From contig VFJN01000089.1 of NCBI GenBank assembly GCA_009886035.1, positions 1-37,380 of the forward strand: a DNA stretch of 37,380 nt, written 5' to 3'. Source of the DNA: Actinomycetota bacterium (GTDB lineage: Bacteria > Actinomycetota > Acidimicrobiia > Acidimicrobiales > VFJN01). Under the pieces are notes generated by a model. That model made no database searches and had not been told where the DNA came from. It saw nothing but the letters and a program-made list of their open reading frames with translations. The translations under genes and the position numbers were made by a program. Positions 1 through 11,623 of this stretch are shown piece by piece. Numbering within the stretch: the stretch's first letter is position 1; the number at the start of each line of letters is the position of its first letter.

Positions 1-2304
<2,304 letters not shown>

Positions 2305-2311
2305 CGCCGCC

Positions 2312-2884
2312 TCAGGTTCCGCTCGGCACGCCAACCGACGGTGCTATCACCGTGGCCGTACCGCTGTCCCAGCGCCCGTAACGGGGGCTGACAGCGATGT
2401 CGGTATCTTTGAGAGCGGCGACGCGCCAGGCCGGATAGTCATCCTCGCCGAGCGCGCTGGACAGCCCGATCTGACGAGCGAGGGAGTCGATCAGCGCCAC
2501 CCGATACGAGGCAGAGAACCCAGCCAACTGTTGATCGGCGGTGGCCTGATCGCCGAACACCACGGTGACCACCTCGGCGCGCATGGCGTCATCCAACACC
2601 AGGCCCTGGGCCTCGAATTCGCGGCGGGTGAGTTCGAAGTCAATGCGTTGGGCAGCGAGGCCCCGCACGAGATCACCCTGGTAGGCCCCGGGAGCCGGCG
2701 CCTCGATCAACAGGGGGTCGAGCAGGGCGGTGGTGGCCACCCATTCGTCGAGTTCCTTCTGAAACTCGGCGTAACTGATCCGGGTATCCCCCACCCGGAT
2801 GGCCGAGTCGGCTTCGTTGCCACAGCCCGCCGAGAACAGCAGAACCAGGGCGAAGGGGGCGAGCATCAACAGGCGGCGGGGCAC
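2312..2884 (-). CDS. Predicted lipoprotein with SurA-N-like region
   Basis: A 190-residue protein starting at GTG 2884 (VPRRLLMLAPFALVLLFSAGC). It has two arginines, a hydrophobic stretch and a SAGC lipobox with Cys near residue 21, so I predict a lipid-anchored exported protein. The rest (RVGDTRISYAEFQKELDEW..., a helix-rich segment ending near DYPAWRVAALKDTDIAVSPRYGRWD) resembles the N-terminal chaperone region of SurA/PrsA-type proteins. No parvulin isomerase domain follows, because the gene ends. It lies between mfd (22-base gap) and mazG (7-base gap), where mycobacteria also keep a lipoprotein gene (lpqU) near mazG and eno. An ATG at 2959 would push the start into mfd and give no signal peptide at the N terminus. 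Family placement is moderately sure; function is unknown. Confidence 0.75.
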   Translation of the reverse strand: MPRRLLMLAPFALVLLFSAGCGNEADSAIRVGDTRISYAEFQKELDEWVATTALLDPLLIEAPAPGAYQGDLVRGLAAQRIDFELTRREFEAQGLVLDDAMRAEVVTVVFGDQATADQQLAGFSASYRVALIDSLARQIGLSSALGEDDYPAWRVAALKDTDIAVSPRYGRWDSGTATVIAPSVGVPSGT

Positions 2885-2906
2885 GATCGGCGAGCCTAGT
2901 GATGGG

Positions 2907-5900
2907 TCAGGCCAGTGTGGGAACCGGGTCCAGTTGGCGCAACAGATCCACGAGAGCATCGGCCGGATGAAGTTGCTGAGGCACCGGCACGATGAGGAGT
3001 TGCTCCGCCTCTTTGTAGATGGCCCGAGGATGGAGACGGGCCAAGCGGATCTGCTGACTGGTCTTGAGGGGCAGCGGCGACAGCCGGGCCGAGTAGGGCT
3101 GCCCGCCGTAGCCCGAGGGCTTCACCACGGTGACCTCCCGCAGGCCGGTACGGGAGGCCTCCGCCCGCAGGCGCGCCACGGCGAGGAGCTGTTCGGCCTC
3201 AAGAGGCAGCGGGCCATAGCGGTCCTCCCATTCGGCCCGAATATCGGCCACTTCGGAATCGGTGGTCACCGCCGCCAGGCGTCGATAGGCCTCGAGGCGC
3301 AGTTCTTCCTTCGGCACGTAGTCACGGGGCAAGTTGGCGGCCAGGGGAAGATCCAACTTGATCTCGGCTGGTTCCCTCACCGGCTCGCCCTTCAGTTCCG
3401 CCACGGCCTCGCTAACCATCTGGCAGTAGAGGTCGTAACCCACGGCGGCGATGTGGCCCGACTGGCCCACCCCCAGGAGATTGCCGGCCCCCCGTATCTC
3501 AAGATCGCGCATGGCGATCTTGAAGCCCGAACCCAACTCGGTGGCCTCGCCGATCGTCTTGAGGCGTTCGTAGGCAGCCTCGCTGAGCACCCGATCAGCG
3601 GGGAGAAACAAATAGGCGTAGGCCCGTTGCCCAGAGCGTCCCACCCGGCCACGGAGTTGATGCATCTGGCCGAGTCCGAGCAGATCGGCTCGATCCACCA
3701 CGAGCGTGTTCACCGTGGGCATGTCGATACCGCTCTCGATGATGGTGGTGCACACGAGCACGTCGTAATCCCCCTCGGAAAACGCCAGCACGAGTTGTTC
3801 AAGGGTGCCTTCGTCCATCTGCCCGTGAGCAATGGCCACACGAGCCTCCGGCACGAGGTCGCGCACGTGCTCGGCGGTGCGCTCGATGTCCTGCACCCGG
3901 TTATGCACGTAGAACACCTGCCCCTCCCGCAATAACTCTCGCCGGATGGCCTCCGCCACGGCCCGGTCGTCGTACTCCCCGACGAACGTGAGGATCGGCA
4001 TACGGTCCGCCGGCGGCGTGTGCAAGAGGGTGAGGTCCCGGATGCCGGTGAGGCTCATCTCCAAGGTACGCGGAATCGGGGTGGCCGTGAGCGTGAGCAC
4101 ATCCACGCCGGTCTTGAGTTGTTTGATCTGTTCCTTGTGACTCACCCCGAAACGCTGCTCTTCGTCCACCACCAGCAGTCCCAGGTCCTTGAACTTGATG
4201 TCCTCGGAGAGCAGTCGATGGGTACCGATCACCACATCCACCTCTCCGCTGTGCACCGCTCGCGCCACCGCTTTGGCCTGCGCCGCCGTCAGGAAACGCG
4301 ACAGCACCTCCACCCTCACGGGATAGCCGGCGAAGCGATCGGCGAAGGTGGCGTGGTGCTGTTGGGCCAGCAGCGTGGTGGGCACCAACACCGCCACCTG
4401 CTTGCCGTCCTGCACGGCTTTGAACGCCGCCCGGATGGCCACCTCGGTCTTGCCAAACCCCACGTCGCCGCACACGAGGCGATCCATGGGGTACTCGGCC
4501 TCCATGTCGGCTTTCACATCGGCGATGGCAGTGAGCTGATCGGGGGTCTCCTGGAAAGGAAAGTCATTCTCCAGATCGCGCTGCCAGGGCGAGTCCGGGG
4601 CGAAGGCATGGCCCGGTGCGCTGATGCGCGTCTGATAGAGCACCACCAACTCCTGCGCGATCTCCGACACCACCGAGCGCACCCGAGCCTTGGCCCGTTG
4701 CCACCCGTCGCCCCCGAGACGCGACAGAGCCGGGGAGTCGCCACCGGTGTAGTGGCGCACGGCATCGATTTGATCCGACGGCACGTAGAGCTTGTCATCG
4801 CCTCGGTATTCGAGGAGGAGGTAATCGCGCTCCACTCCCCCAATCGCCCGTTTCACCATGCCGGAGTACCGGGCCACGCCGTGCTGATGGTGCACCACAT
4901 GATCGCCCGCCTTCAGATCGTCGAAGAAGCCCTGGGCATCGCGACGCGGCGGTCGCACCTTCCGATGAGCGCGGCGGCGGCCGGTGATGTCGTGTTCAGT
5001 CACCACCGCCACCTTGATGGCCGGCAGAATGCAGCCGCGCTCGAGTGGGCTGATGTCGATCGTGGGCACCAGGCCGTGTTCGGACAACAACGTGGCCAGC
5101 CGAGCCGCCGAGCCCTCCCCCTCGGCGGCCACCACGATGCGGTAGCCATCGGCGGCCAGGCCCGCCAACTGGCGCACGACCCGCTCGGGATCGCCGGCGA
5201 GGGCATCGATGCCCATGGCCGTGACGGTGGCCACCTCGGGGCCCACCGGCGCCGTGGTGACCGTCCACACCGGGGCGTCGGAATGGGTGAGCAACCGATC
5301 AAAGGGCAGGTGCAAGCGCCCGAAGCCGTGCTCCCCACCAGCATCGGCCGCCCCCCAGGTCTTGGCCAGCGTGCCGGCGAGATCGGCTTCCTCCGCCAGG
5401 AGATCCGCCGCCCGATCACGCATTCGCCGCGGCTCCACCAGCAGTATCAGGGCCTCGGAACCCACGAGATCGAAGAGCACGTGTTCGCCGTCGGCGAGCC
5501 ACGGCAACCATGACTCCATGCCGTCGAACCGCTGACCTTGAGCGAGGCGCTCCCACTGCTCGCGACCCCAGGGAGCAGTGGCGATCAACGCCTCGGCGCG
5601 GGTGCGCACCTCGGTGGTCGGCAGCAGTTCCCGGCAGCCGAACACTTCTGCGTGGTCCAGGTCGTCGGTGGAGCGTTGATCGCTTACGGAAAACTCGGTC
5701 AGACGGTCCACCTCGTCGCCCCACAAGTCGATACGCACGGGGCGATCGGCGGTGGAGGGGAAGACGTCGACGATCGAACCGCGCACCGCCACCTCACCGC
5801 GGTGCTCCACCACCTCCTCCCGGTGATAGCCAGCGTCCACCAGGGCCCGCACCAGGTCGTCGCGATCGCGCTGTTCCCCCCGCCGCACCACCAACGGCTG

Positions 5901-6305
5901 CGAGTCTTCTACCTGCGGGCCAAGGCGCTGCACCAGGGCCCGCACCGAGGCCACCAAGACCCGCGGGGCGCGTTCGGCATCCTGCAGACGCCACATGGTG
6001 CGCAGTCGGCGTCCCATGGTCTCCACCGAGGGTGATACCCGCTCGAACGGGAGCGTCTCCCAGGCCGGAAACGTGTCGACGGCATCGTGGCCGAGGTAGG
6101 CGCGCAGGTCGTTCGCCAAACGATCGGCATCACCGCTGGTGGGCGTGGCCACCACGATCGGACGGCGAGCCGACTGCACGGCCAGGCCCGCGATCGCCAA
6201 CGCTCGCGCCGGTTCGGGAACCGCCAGCAGGGCCGACGAACGGCCGAGGACCGACGCCAAGCCGGGCTCATCACGCAGCAAGGCCGGGAGATCGCGCAGC
6301 AACAT
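2907..6305 (-). CDS. mfd: Transcription-repair coupling factor Mfd
   Basis: Full length at 1132 aa (E. coli 1148). Mfd pushes RNA polymerase off DNA lesions and recruits UvrA for nucleotide excision repair. In order it shows a UvrB-like N-terminal region without a P-loop, a CarD-like RNA-polymerase-interaction domain ([16 protein letters not shown], near residue 465), a superfamily 2 motor with Walker [10 protein letters not shown] (near 615), the DEEQ box (near 713), [20 protein letters not shown] and the [10 protein letters not shown] motif, then the C-terminal D7 region. The start ATG at 6305 has GAGGAA 8-9 bases upstream and lies only 11 bases after the stop of a sugar epimerase gene, so it is probably read as the distal part of a glycan operon. 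Identity is certain. Confidence 0.98.
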   Translation of the reverse strand: MLLRDLPALLRDEPGLASVLGRSSALLAVPEPARALAIAGLAVQSARRPIVVATPTSGDADRLANDLRAYLGHDAVDTFPAWETLPFERVSPSVETMGRRLRTMWRLQDAERAPRVLVASVRALVQRLGPQVEDSQPLVVRRGEQRDRDDLVRALVDAGYHREEVVEHRGEVAVRGSIVDVFPSTADRPVRIDLWGDEVDRLTEFSVSDQRSTDDLDHAEVFGCRELLPTTEVRTRAEALIATAPWGREQWERLAQGQRFDGMESWLPWLADGEHVLFDLVGSEALILLVEPRRMRDRAADLLAEEADLAGTLAKTWGAADAGGEHGFGRLHLPFDRLLTHSDAPVWTVTTAPVGPEVATVTAMGIDALAGDPERVVRQLAGLAADGYRIVVAAEGEGSAARLATLLSEHGLVPTIDISPLERGCILPAIKVAVVTEHDITGRRRAHRKVRPPRRDAQGFFDDLKAGDHVVHHQHGVARYSGMVKRAIGGVERDYLLLEYRGDDKLYVPSDQIDAVRHYTGGDSPALSRLGGDGWQRAKARVRSVVSEIAQELVVLYQTRISAPGHAFAPDSPWQRDLENDFPFQETPDQLTAIADVKADMEAEYPMDRLVCGDVGFGKTEVAIRAAFKAVQDGKQVAVLVPTTLLAQQHHATFADRFAGYPVRVEVLSRFLTAAQAKAVARAVHSGEVDVVIGTHRLLSEDIKFKDLGLLVVDEEQRFGVSHKEQIKQLKTGVDVLTLTATPIPRTLEMSLTGIRDLTLLHTPPADRMPILTFVGEYDDRAVAEAIRRELLREGQVFYVHNRVQDIERTAEHVRDLVPEARVAIAHGQMDEGTLEQLVLAFSEGDYDVLVCTTIIESGIDMPTVNTLVVDRADLLGLGQMHQLRGRVGRSGQRAYAYLFLPADRVLSEAAYERLKTIGEATELGSGFKIAMRDLEIRGAGNLLGVGQSGHIAAVGYDLYCQMVSEAVAELKGEPVREPAEIKLDLPLAANLPRDYVPKEELRLEAYRRLAAVTTDSEVADIRAEWEDRYGPLPLEAEQLLAVARLRAEASRTGLREVTVVKPSGYGGQPYSARLSPLPLKTSQQIRLARLHPRAIYKEAEQLLIVPVPQQLHPADALVDLLRQLDPVPTLA

Positions 6306-6316
6306 GGAGGCGTTCC

Positions 6317-7267
6317 TCAGCCCAACGGACCGGTACGGAACCAGTCCACGGTGTGACGAAGGCCCGCTTCCAGACCCACCGGTTCGATCACCGGATCAGC
6401 GCGGGCGACCAGCGCCCGCAGGGTGGTTTGATCGGCTTGACTATCCCGTACGTCGCCGACCCGGGGGGCGGTATGGATGCGCTCGAGGGGGTGCCCGAGA
6501 ATCCCTTCGAGGACGTCAAGCACCTCGAGCAGGCTGGCCCGACCGCCGAAGGCGAGGTTCACCGGGCGGTCGCTCACCAGGCGATCGCGCACCACCGCGC
6601 TGAGCACCTCACACACCGTGGCGACATAGGTGAAGTCACGCGTCTGGCCGCCGTCACCGTGCACCACCACCGGTTCCCCGGCCAGCGCGGCCGACACGAA
6701 GGCCGGCACCACCGCAGCGTAGGCGTGACCAGCGGCCTGCAGCGGCCCGAACACGTTGAAGAACCGAAAGGCCACCGCGCCGAAACCGAAGCAAGCCGCA
6801 TGGGAGAGCGCGTAGGCCTCGGTCGCGAGTTTGGAGACGGCGTAGGGAGAGGCCGGCATCGGCACGAGGTCTTCGGTCTTGGGCAGGGCGGGGTTGTTCC
6901 CGTAGACCGATGACGACGACGCCACCACGATCTGACCCACGCCATGACGCCGGACAGCCTCGAGCACCTGCAGGGTGCCGGTGGCATTGGCGTGGTGCGA
7001 CGCCAGCGGATCCTCCAGCGACCGCGGCACCGATGGCAACGCCCCGAGGTGCACCACGGCGTCGGCCCCCGGCAGCACCTCATCGAGCACCGCGGGGTCT
7101 ACGAGGTCGCCAACCACCAGGGCGGCGGCGGTTCCCTCCAGGTTGGCCGCCCGGCCCGTAGAGAGGTCGTCGAGGGCCACCACCTCGACCACCCCATCGG
7201 TGAGGAGCAATTGACGGCACAGATTGGCCCCGATGAACCCAGCCCCCCCGGTGACAACAACCTTCAC
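6317..7267 (-). CDS. NAD-dependent nucleotide-sugar epimerase/dehydratase (GalE-like SDR)
   Basis: A 316-residue extended short-chain dehydrogenase. The NAD loop GGAGFIG is at residues 7-13, DDLSTGR follows the second strand, VASSSSVYG holds the catalytic Ser near 118-119, and YAVSK gives Tyr142 and Lys146. Such enzymes act on UDP- or dTDP-hexoses in the cytoplasm; 4-epimerisation of a UDP-HexNAc (WbpP/GalE type) is the most likely reaction, but the substrate cannot be read from sequence. Its ATG overlaps the stop of the upstream aminotransferase gene by 4 bases (ATGA), so the two are translationally coupled, and mfd follows 11 bases downstream. Confidence 0.87.
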   Translation of the reverse strand: MKVVVTGGAGFIGANLCRQLLLTDGVVEVVALDDLSTGRAANLEGTAAALVVGDLVDPAVLDEVLPGADAVVHLGALPSVPRSLEDPLASHHANATGTLQVLEAVRRHGVGQIVVASSSSVYGNNPALPKTEDLVPMPASPYAVSKLATEAYALSHAACFGFGAVAFRFFNVFGPLQAAGHAYAAVVPAFVSAALAGEPVVVHGDGGQTRDFTYVATVCEVLSAVVRDRLVSDRPVNLAFGGRASLLEVLDVLEGILGHPLERIHTAPRVGDVRDSQADQTTLRALVARADPVIEPVGLEAGLRHTVDWFRTGPLG

Positions 7268-8391
7268 GAGTGGGCCTCCATGATGTCCAGGATGCCCTGA
7301 ATCACTCGATCCTGGTCGGGGGCGGTGAGCGAACTGCCACTCGGCAAGCAGAGGCCGGATGAGAACAGCCGCGCCGAGGTGCCGTCGAGCCGGGCCGGAC
7401 AGTGGGCGAACACCGGCTGAAGGTGCATCGGCTTCCAGGTGGGACGGGCCTCGATATCGAGGGTTTCAAGATGTTCCCGGACCGCATCGGGAGTGCACCC
7501 CACCACCGTCGCATCGATGGTCATACACGTGAGCCAGCGGTTCGTCCGACCGGTGGCCGCCTCGGGCATGAAGCCGATACCCGCCCGGTCCCCGAGGGCG
7601 GCGACGTAGCGATCGAAGATGGCTCGGCGGCACTGAACCCGCCGGTCGAGATCGGCGAGTTGCGCCCGTCCAAAGGCGGCCAGGATGTTCGAAAGGCGGT
7701 AGTTGTAGCCCACCTCCACATGCTCGTAATGCACGAGCGGCTGGCGGGCCTGGGTGGACAGATGTCGCACCCGCTCCGCCACCGCCGCATCGTTCGTAAC
7801 GAGCATTCCCCCGCCGGTGGTCGTGATGATCTTGTTGCCGTTGAACGACAGCGCTGCCGTCTCCCCGAACGAAGCGGCCGGAGCGCCGTCATAGGTAGCC
7901 CCCAGGCTCTCGGCCGCATCGGAGAGGTGCAACACACCGTGGTCGGCGAGGTGCGGGGCGATGGCATGATGGTCGGCCGCCTGCCCGTAGAGGTCCACGA
8001 GAATGGCCGCCGCCGGCGGCGCCGCCCGGCGAGCCTCGAGTTCTTCGGCGAGCAGCCCCGGGGAGATGTTCCAGGTATCCGGATCACTGTCGATCAGCAC
8101 CGGGGTGGCTCCCACATAACGGATGGCGTTCACCGAGGCCGCAAAGGTGAGATCCGATACCAGCACGTGGTCGCCGGGGCCCACGCCGTGAACGATCAAG
8201 GCCAAATGCAAGGCCGCCGTGCCACTGCTGAGCGCCACTGCGTAGCGCCGGGCCACCACCTGCGCCACCTCCTGCTCAAAGGCCTCCAGGTCTGGCCCCG
8301 CGGGCGCGAGCCAGCCCGAGTCGATGGCGGCGAGCACCCCTTGGCGTTCGGCGGGGCCCGCCTCAGGGGGCGAGAGGAAAATCCGTGACAC
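7264..8391 (-). CDS. DegT/DnrJ/EryC1/StrS-family PLP aminotransferase, PglE-like
   Basis: A 375-residue sugar aminotransferase. It has SSGTAALHLAL (cofactor phosphate site), DLYGQAADH, the HLSDAAESLGA segment with the PLP-pyridine Asp, and SFNGNKIITTTGGGM with Lys near residue 185 as the Schiff-base lysine. This NGNKIITT-GGG signature is typical of the PglE/LegC group that aminates C4 of UDP-4-keto-6-deoxy-GlcNAc, the second step to UDP-bacillosamine. The product of the divergent dehydratase gene at 8535 would be its substrate. It starts at GTG 8391 with GGAAGGGA about 6 bases upstream. Family is certain; PglE-type substrate is likely, not proven. Confidence 0.9.
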   Translation of the reverse strand: MSRIFLSPPEAGPAERQGVLAAIDSGWLAPAGPDLEAFEQEVAQVVARRYAVALSSGTAALHLALIVHGVGPGDHVLVSDLTFAASVNAIRYVGATPVLIDSDPDTWNISPGLLAEELEARRAAPPAAAILVDLYGQAADHHAIAPHLADHGVLHLSDAAESLGATYDGAPAASFGETAALSFNGNKIITTTGGGMLVTNDAAVAERVRHLSTQARQPLVHYEHVEVGYNYRLSNILAAFGRAQLADLDRRVQCRRAIFDRYVAALGDRAGIGFMPEAATGRTNRWLTCMTIDATVVGCTPDAVREHLETLDIEARPTWKPMHLQPVFAHCPARLDGTSARLFSSGLCLPSGSSLTAPDQDRVIQGILDIMEAHS

Positions 8392-8423
8392 GGGTTCCCT
8401 TCCAGATCGGGGTCAAGGGTGGG

Positions 8424-8429
8424 TATGAT
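8424..8429 (+). promoter_or_regulatory. Possible -10 box for the dehydratase gene
   Basis: TATGAT lies in the 143-base divergent gap between the aminotransferase (8391, minus) and the dehydratase (8535, plus). It is close to the consensus -10, but no good -35 precedes it at 17 bases. The leader to the GTG at 8535 would be about 100 bases. Confidence 0.3.
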
Positions 8430-8534
8430 CCCACCTCATTGGTTGGGTCCAGGCCCTGTTCAGAATGCCAGCATCTCGACGCTCGTGGCGACATTCGCTC
8501 ACAACAAGCGCCAAACAGCGAGAACGGAAGCAGA

Positions 8535-10412
8535 GTGGAGCGGGAACACGCTACGCCCGGGGGGGCCGATCAAGAAACGGGCCAGGAGGCTGCGATCGCG
8601 CCCCGGTGGGGCTACCAAGCCCTGATCGAGTACCGATTCGCGTGGCTGTCGGCCTGGGATTCACTGAGTTGGGTCATGGCGATCTGGTTGGCGATCTGGG
8701 TGCGCTACGAATTTAGTGTCGAACGCATCGATGGTGCCGGAGTGTGGTTCGCCATCGCCCTGACCGCGTCGATCCAGGTGCTCGTGGGGGTGTGGCAGGG
8801 GCTCTACCTGGGTCGGTGGCGCCTGGGTTCCTTTGAGGAGATCGAAGCCCTCCTGAAGACTGTCGTGGTGGCGGCCGGCGGCCTCCTGCTGGTCGACATA
8901 CCCACCCGTTGGGTGCCCATCAGCGTGCCCGTGGCGGCCGTGTTCATCGCGCTGGTGGCCATGGCCGCCGTCCGTTACGCATGGCGTGTGCTGATCGATC
9001 GTGGCCGACGGCCCAACGGCATCGGGGCGGCCCGTGTGCTCGTGTTCGGGGCCGGCGAGGGGGCCGATCAGGTCATCACCGCCATGCTGCGAGACCCATC
9101 GAGCCCGTATCTCCCGGTGGCGATTCTCGACGATGACCCCCGCAAGTCACAGTTGCGCATCCGGTCCGTGCGCGTGCGCGGTACCAAGCTCGACATCGCC
9201 ACCGTGGCCGCCGAGCTCCGCGCCAGCGTGTTACTCATCGCCATTCCCTCCGCCGATGGTCCGCTCGTGCGAGAACTGGCAGCCATTGGCACGGCGGCGG
9301 GATTGCGGGTGATGGCCGTTCCCGCCATGAGCAACCGGTTCGACGACACCATCGGCGTCGGGGACATTCGTCCCCTCACCACCACCGACCTGCTGGGCCG
9401 ACGAGAGATCGACACCGACATCAACGGCATTGCCAGGTACCTCACCGGCCGCCGTGTGCTGATCACCGGCGCCGGCGGGTCCATCGGGTCGGAACTCTGC
9501 CGGCAGGTACACCGCTTTGGGCCCAGCGCGCTGGTGATGCTCGACCGCGACGAGAGTGGCCTGCATGCCGTGCAGATGTCGATCGAGGGTCGGGCCCTGC
9601 TCGAGAATCGCGAACTCGTCGTGGCCGACATCCGCGACGTCGAGCGCATGGCCGAGGTTTTCAATGAGCACCGCCCCGATGTGGTGTTCCACGCGGCCGC
9701 TCTCAAGCACCTTCCACTGTGCGAAATGCACCCCAGCGAGGCCGTGAAGACCAACGTGTGGGGCACCTCCACCCTGCTGGAGCTGGCCATGCGTCACGAC
9801 GTGGACACGTTCGTGAACATCTCTACCGACAAGGCCTGCGATCCGGTCAGCGTGCTGGGTTCCACCAAGCGCGTGGCGGAGCGCCTCACCGCCGCCGCCG
9901 ACGAAGCGGCGCGCGGCGCTTACATCTCGGTGCGCTTCGGGAACGTACTCGGCAGTCGTGGCTCGGTGCTCGGTGCCTTCCGAGCCCAGATCGCCATGGG
10001 GGGTCCGATCACCATCACCGATCCCGATGTCACCCGGTATTTCATGACGGTGGAAGAAGCGGTGCAACTCGTGATCCAGGCCGGGGCCATCGGCGACCAC
10101 GGTGGGGCCATGGTGCTCGATATGGGTGAACCCGTGCGGATTGTGGACGTGGCCCAACGACTCATCGCCGAAGCCGACCGCCGGATCGAGATCGTGTACA
10201 CCGGTCTCCGCCCGGGTGAAAAACTCCACGAGGTCCTCGAGGGAATCCACGAACATCCCCGCCCCTCGGCCCATCCACTCATCGCCTTCGTCCAGGTTCC
10301 CCCCCTGGCCGCCAGCGACCTGGTGGGCCTGACCTCCTCGAATCCCGAGGCCCTCCTGGCCGAGCTCCACCAAAACATGGATCAACCCCCCGTGACCGCC
10401 CCCCGGGATTAA
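8535..10412 (+). CDS. Membrane-type UDP-N-acetylglucosamine 4,6-dehydratase (PglF/WbpM/CapD-like)
   Basis: A 625-residue protein. The first ~160 residues hold four membrane helices (WVMAIWLAIWV, WFAIALTASIQVLVGVW, LKTVVVAAGGLLLVD, VPVAAVFIALVAMAAV). Two Rossmann domains follow: one with VLVFGAGEGADQV and a catalytic SDR with LITGAGGSIGSELC (near residue 310). The usual YxxxK is LGSTK within STDKACDPVSVLGSTK, as in large membrane dehydratases such as WbpM, where the Tyr is replaced. The enzyme converts UDP-GlcNAc to UDP-4-keto-6-deoxy-GlcNAc, the first step to bacillosamine. I chose GTG 8535 (GGAAG upstream); an open frame back to 8385 would overlap the divergent gene and has no membrane-protein character. 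Confidence 0.9.
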   Translation: MEREHATPGGADQETGQEAAIAPRWGYQALIEYRFAWLSAWDSLSWVMAIWLAIWVRYEFSVERIDGAGVWFAIALTASIQVLVGVWQGLYLGRWRLGSFEEIEALLKTVVVAAGGLLLVDIPTRWVPISVPVAAVFIALVAMAAVRYAWRVLIDRGRRPNGIGAARVLVFGAGEGADQVITAMLRDPSSPYLPVAILDDDPRKSQLRIRSVRVRGTKLDIATVAAELRASVLLIAIPSADGPLVRELAAIGTAAGLRVMAVPAMSNRFDDTIGVGDIRPLTTTDLLGRREIDTDINGIARYLTGRRVLITGAGGSIGSELCRQVHRFGPSALVMLDRDESGLHAVQMSIEGRALLENRELVVADIRDVERMAEVFNEHRPDVVFHAAALKHLPLCEMHPSEAVKTNVWGTSTLLELAMRHDVDTFVNISTDKACDPVSVLGSTKRVAERLTAAADEAARGAYISVRFGNVLGSRGSVLGAFRAQIAMGGPITITDPDVTRYFMTVEEAVQLVIQAGAIGDHGGAMVLDMGEPVRIVDVAQRLIAEADRRIEIVYTGLRPGEKLHEVLEGIHEHPRPSAHPLIAFVQVPPLAASDLVGLTSSNPEALLAELHQNMDQPPVTAPRD

Positions 10413-10426
10413 TCCCGAGCGCGCTC
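10404..10426. terminator. Two abutting palindromes between convergent stop codons
   Basis: CGGGATTAATCCCG (10404-10417) is a perfect 14-base palindrome containing the TAA stop of the dehydratase gene. GAGCGCGCTC (10417-10426) is a second perfect palindrome that reaches the stop of the acetyltransferase gene. They fill the 12-base convergent gap. Each could fold as a short hairpin in either transcript. No T-run follows, so a terminator role is a guess from position. Confidence 0.4.
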
Positions 10427-11045
10427 AGTGGATCGGCCGCGCCGGTACGCCCGCCACCGTCGCCCCCGGCGCCACATCGGCTAGCACTACCGCTCCCGCG
10501 CCCACCACGGCCGCCTCACCCACCCGCACCCCCGGCAGGATGTGGGCGCCGGTGCCGATGGACACCCCGCTCGCCAGATGGACCGCGCCGCTCACCGTCG
10601 CCCCCGGCAACACCGTCACGTAGTCGTCCAGGATCACGTCGTGGCCCAGCGTGGCGTTAGGCCCCACGTAGCCGTGGCGACCAATGGCGATGTGGGTGGT
10701 GAGGCGCGCCCCGGCGCAGAGCACCGTGCCCACCCCCAACTCCACATCGCTGCCGGTCGAGGCCAAGGGGTGCACGAGGGCGGGTGACCAACCGAGGCCC
10801 CCGCGGGCATCGAGGGCGTGGCCCACCTCGCGCCGGGTGGCACTCTCACCAATCCCGAGAAGCACCAACGCGTCGAGTTCCTCGAGGAATCCGAGGCCAC
10901 CGAGCAGTGACACCGCCCGTTGGCGCAGCGGTTCGAGGTCGGGGGAACCGTCATCCACAAAACCCAGACACGATCCGCCGCACGCCTCCACCACATCGAA
11001 GACCTCGCGGCCATGGCCGCCTGCTCCCACGATCACAATGCTCAT
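10425..11045 (-). CDS. Sugar O/N-acetyltransferase, PglD-like (left-handed beta helix)
   Basis: A 206-residue protein. Residues 1-~85 are a small Rossmann-like PglD N domain (IVIVGAGGHGREVFDVVE, FVDDG). Residues ~90-206 are hexapeptide repeats of a left-handed beta helix with GHDVILDDY, where His135 matches the catalytic base region of PglD, and a C-terminal AGVPARPI cap. In the bacillosamine pathway PglD acetylates the 4-amino group of the UDP-sugar using acetyl-CoA. Its ATG at 11045 overlaps the stop of the PglC-like gene by 4 bases, the same pairing seen in Campylobacter pgl. The long open frame to 12146 is a shadow of upstream genes. Another amino- or hydroxy-sugar substrate is possible. 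Confidence 0.88.
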   Translation of the reverse strand: MSIVIVGAGGHGREVFDVVEACGGSCLGFVDDGSPDLEPLRQRAVSLLGGLGFLEELDALVLLGIGESATRREVGHALDARGGLGWSPALVHPLASTGSDVELGVGTVLCAGARLTTHIAIGRHGYVGPNATLGHDVILDDYVTVLPGATVSGAVHLASGVSIGTGAHILPGVRVGEAAVVGAGAVVLADVAPGATVAGVPARPIH

Positions 11046-11623
11046 GAACCGCTCCCCTGGAAAGGTGCCATGGTGGTCGAACCCTCGCCGCTTATGCCCT
11101 CCCGGCGAAGGACCGCCCCCACCGTACGGGCGATGATGGCCAGATCGAGGGCCAAGGAGCGGGTCTCCACGTAGTGCACGTCGAGTTCGAATCGATCCTC
11201 CCAGGCCACCAAGTTCCGCCCTTGGACCTGGGCCAGGCCGGTGAGGCCGGGGCGAATTTCGTGACGACGGGCCTGCCGGGGGGAGTACCGGTCCAGATAT
11301 TCCATCAGGAGCGGGCGGGGGCCCACGAGGCTCATGTCGCCGCGCAACACATTCCACAGTTCGGGCAACTCGTCGAGACTGCTGGACCGCAACAGGCGCC
11401 CCACCCGCGTGAGGCGCTCCGCATCCGCCCCCAGGCCAGCGCGCATCGTACGAAACTTCATGATCGTGAAGGGGACTCCGTGCCGCCCCGGCCGACGCTG
11501 CCGGAACAGCACGGGGGAACCCATGGTGACGAGCACCGCCGCCGCGATGATCGCCATCGGTACCGACGCCAACAACAACGCCAACCCGGCGCCAACCACA
11601 TCGAATATCCGCTTCACCCGCAT
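11042..11623 (-). CDS. Phosphoglycosyltransferase, PglC-like (bacterial sugar transferase)
   Basis: A 193-residue monotopic phosphoglycosyltransferase. It has KRIFDVVGAGLALLLASVPMAIIAAAV as the membrane re-entrant helix, then FRQRRPGRHG, MKFRTM, LRSSSLDELPELWNVLRGDMSLVGPRP with the catalytic Asp-Glu pair, and RPGLTGLAQVQGRN. The enzyme moves a sugar-1-phosphate from a UDP-sugar onto undecaprenyl phosphate at the inner face of the membrane, starting a lipid-linked glycan. The size matches the minimal PglC type rather than the long WbaP type. Linkage to the PglD-like gene (4-base overlap) suggests UDP-diNAc-bacillosamine as donor. Its ATG overlaps the deacetylase stop by one base (TGATG). Confidence 0.93.
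   Translation of the reverse strand: MRVKRIFDVVGAGLALLLASVPMAIIAAAVLVTMGSPVLFRQRRPGRHGVPFTIMKFRTMRAGLGADAERLTRVGRLLRSSSLDELPELWNVLRGDMSLVGPRPLLMEYLDRYSPRQARRHEIRPGLTGLAQVQGRNLVAWEDRFELDVHYVETRSLALDLAIIARTVGAVLRREGISGEGSTTMAPFQGSGS

Noticed and set aside
4020-5513. A 497-codon plus-strand open frame opposite mfd
   Set aside because: It lies wholly antisense to mfd, is rich in His, Arg and Gly, and has no motif. High-GC shadow frame, like 955-1764 opposite mazG and 18426-20138 opposite neuC.
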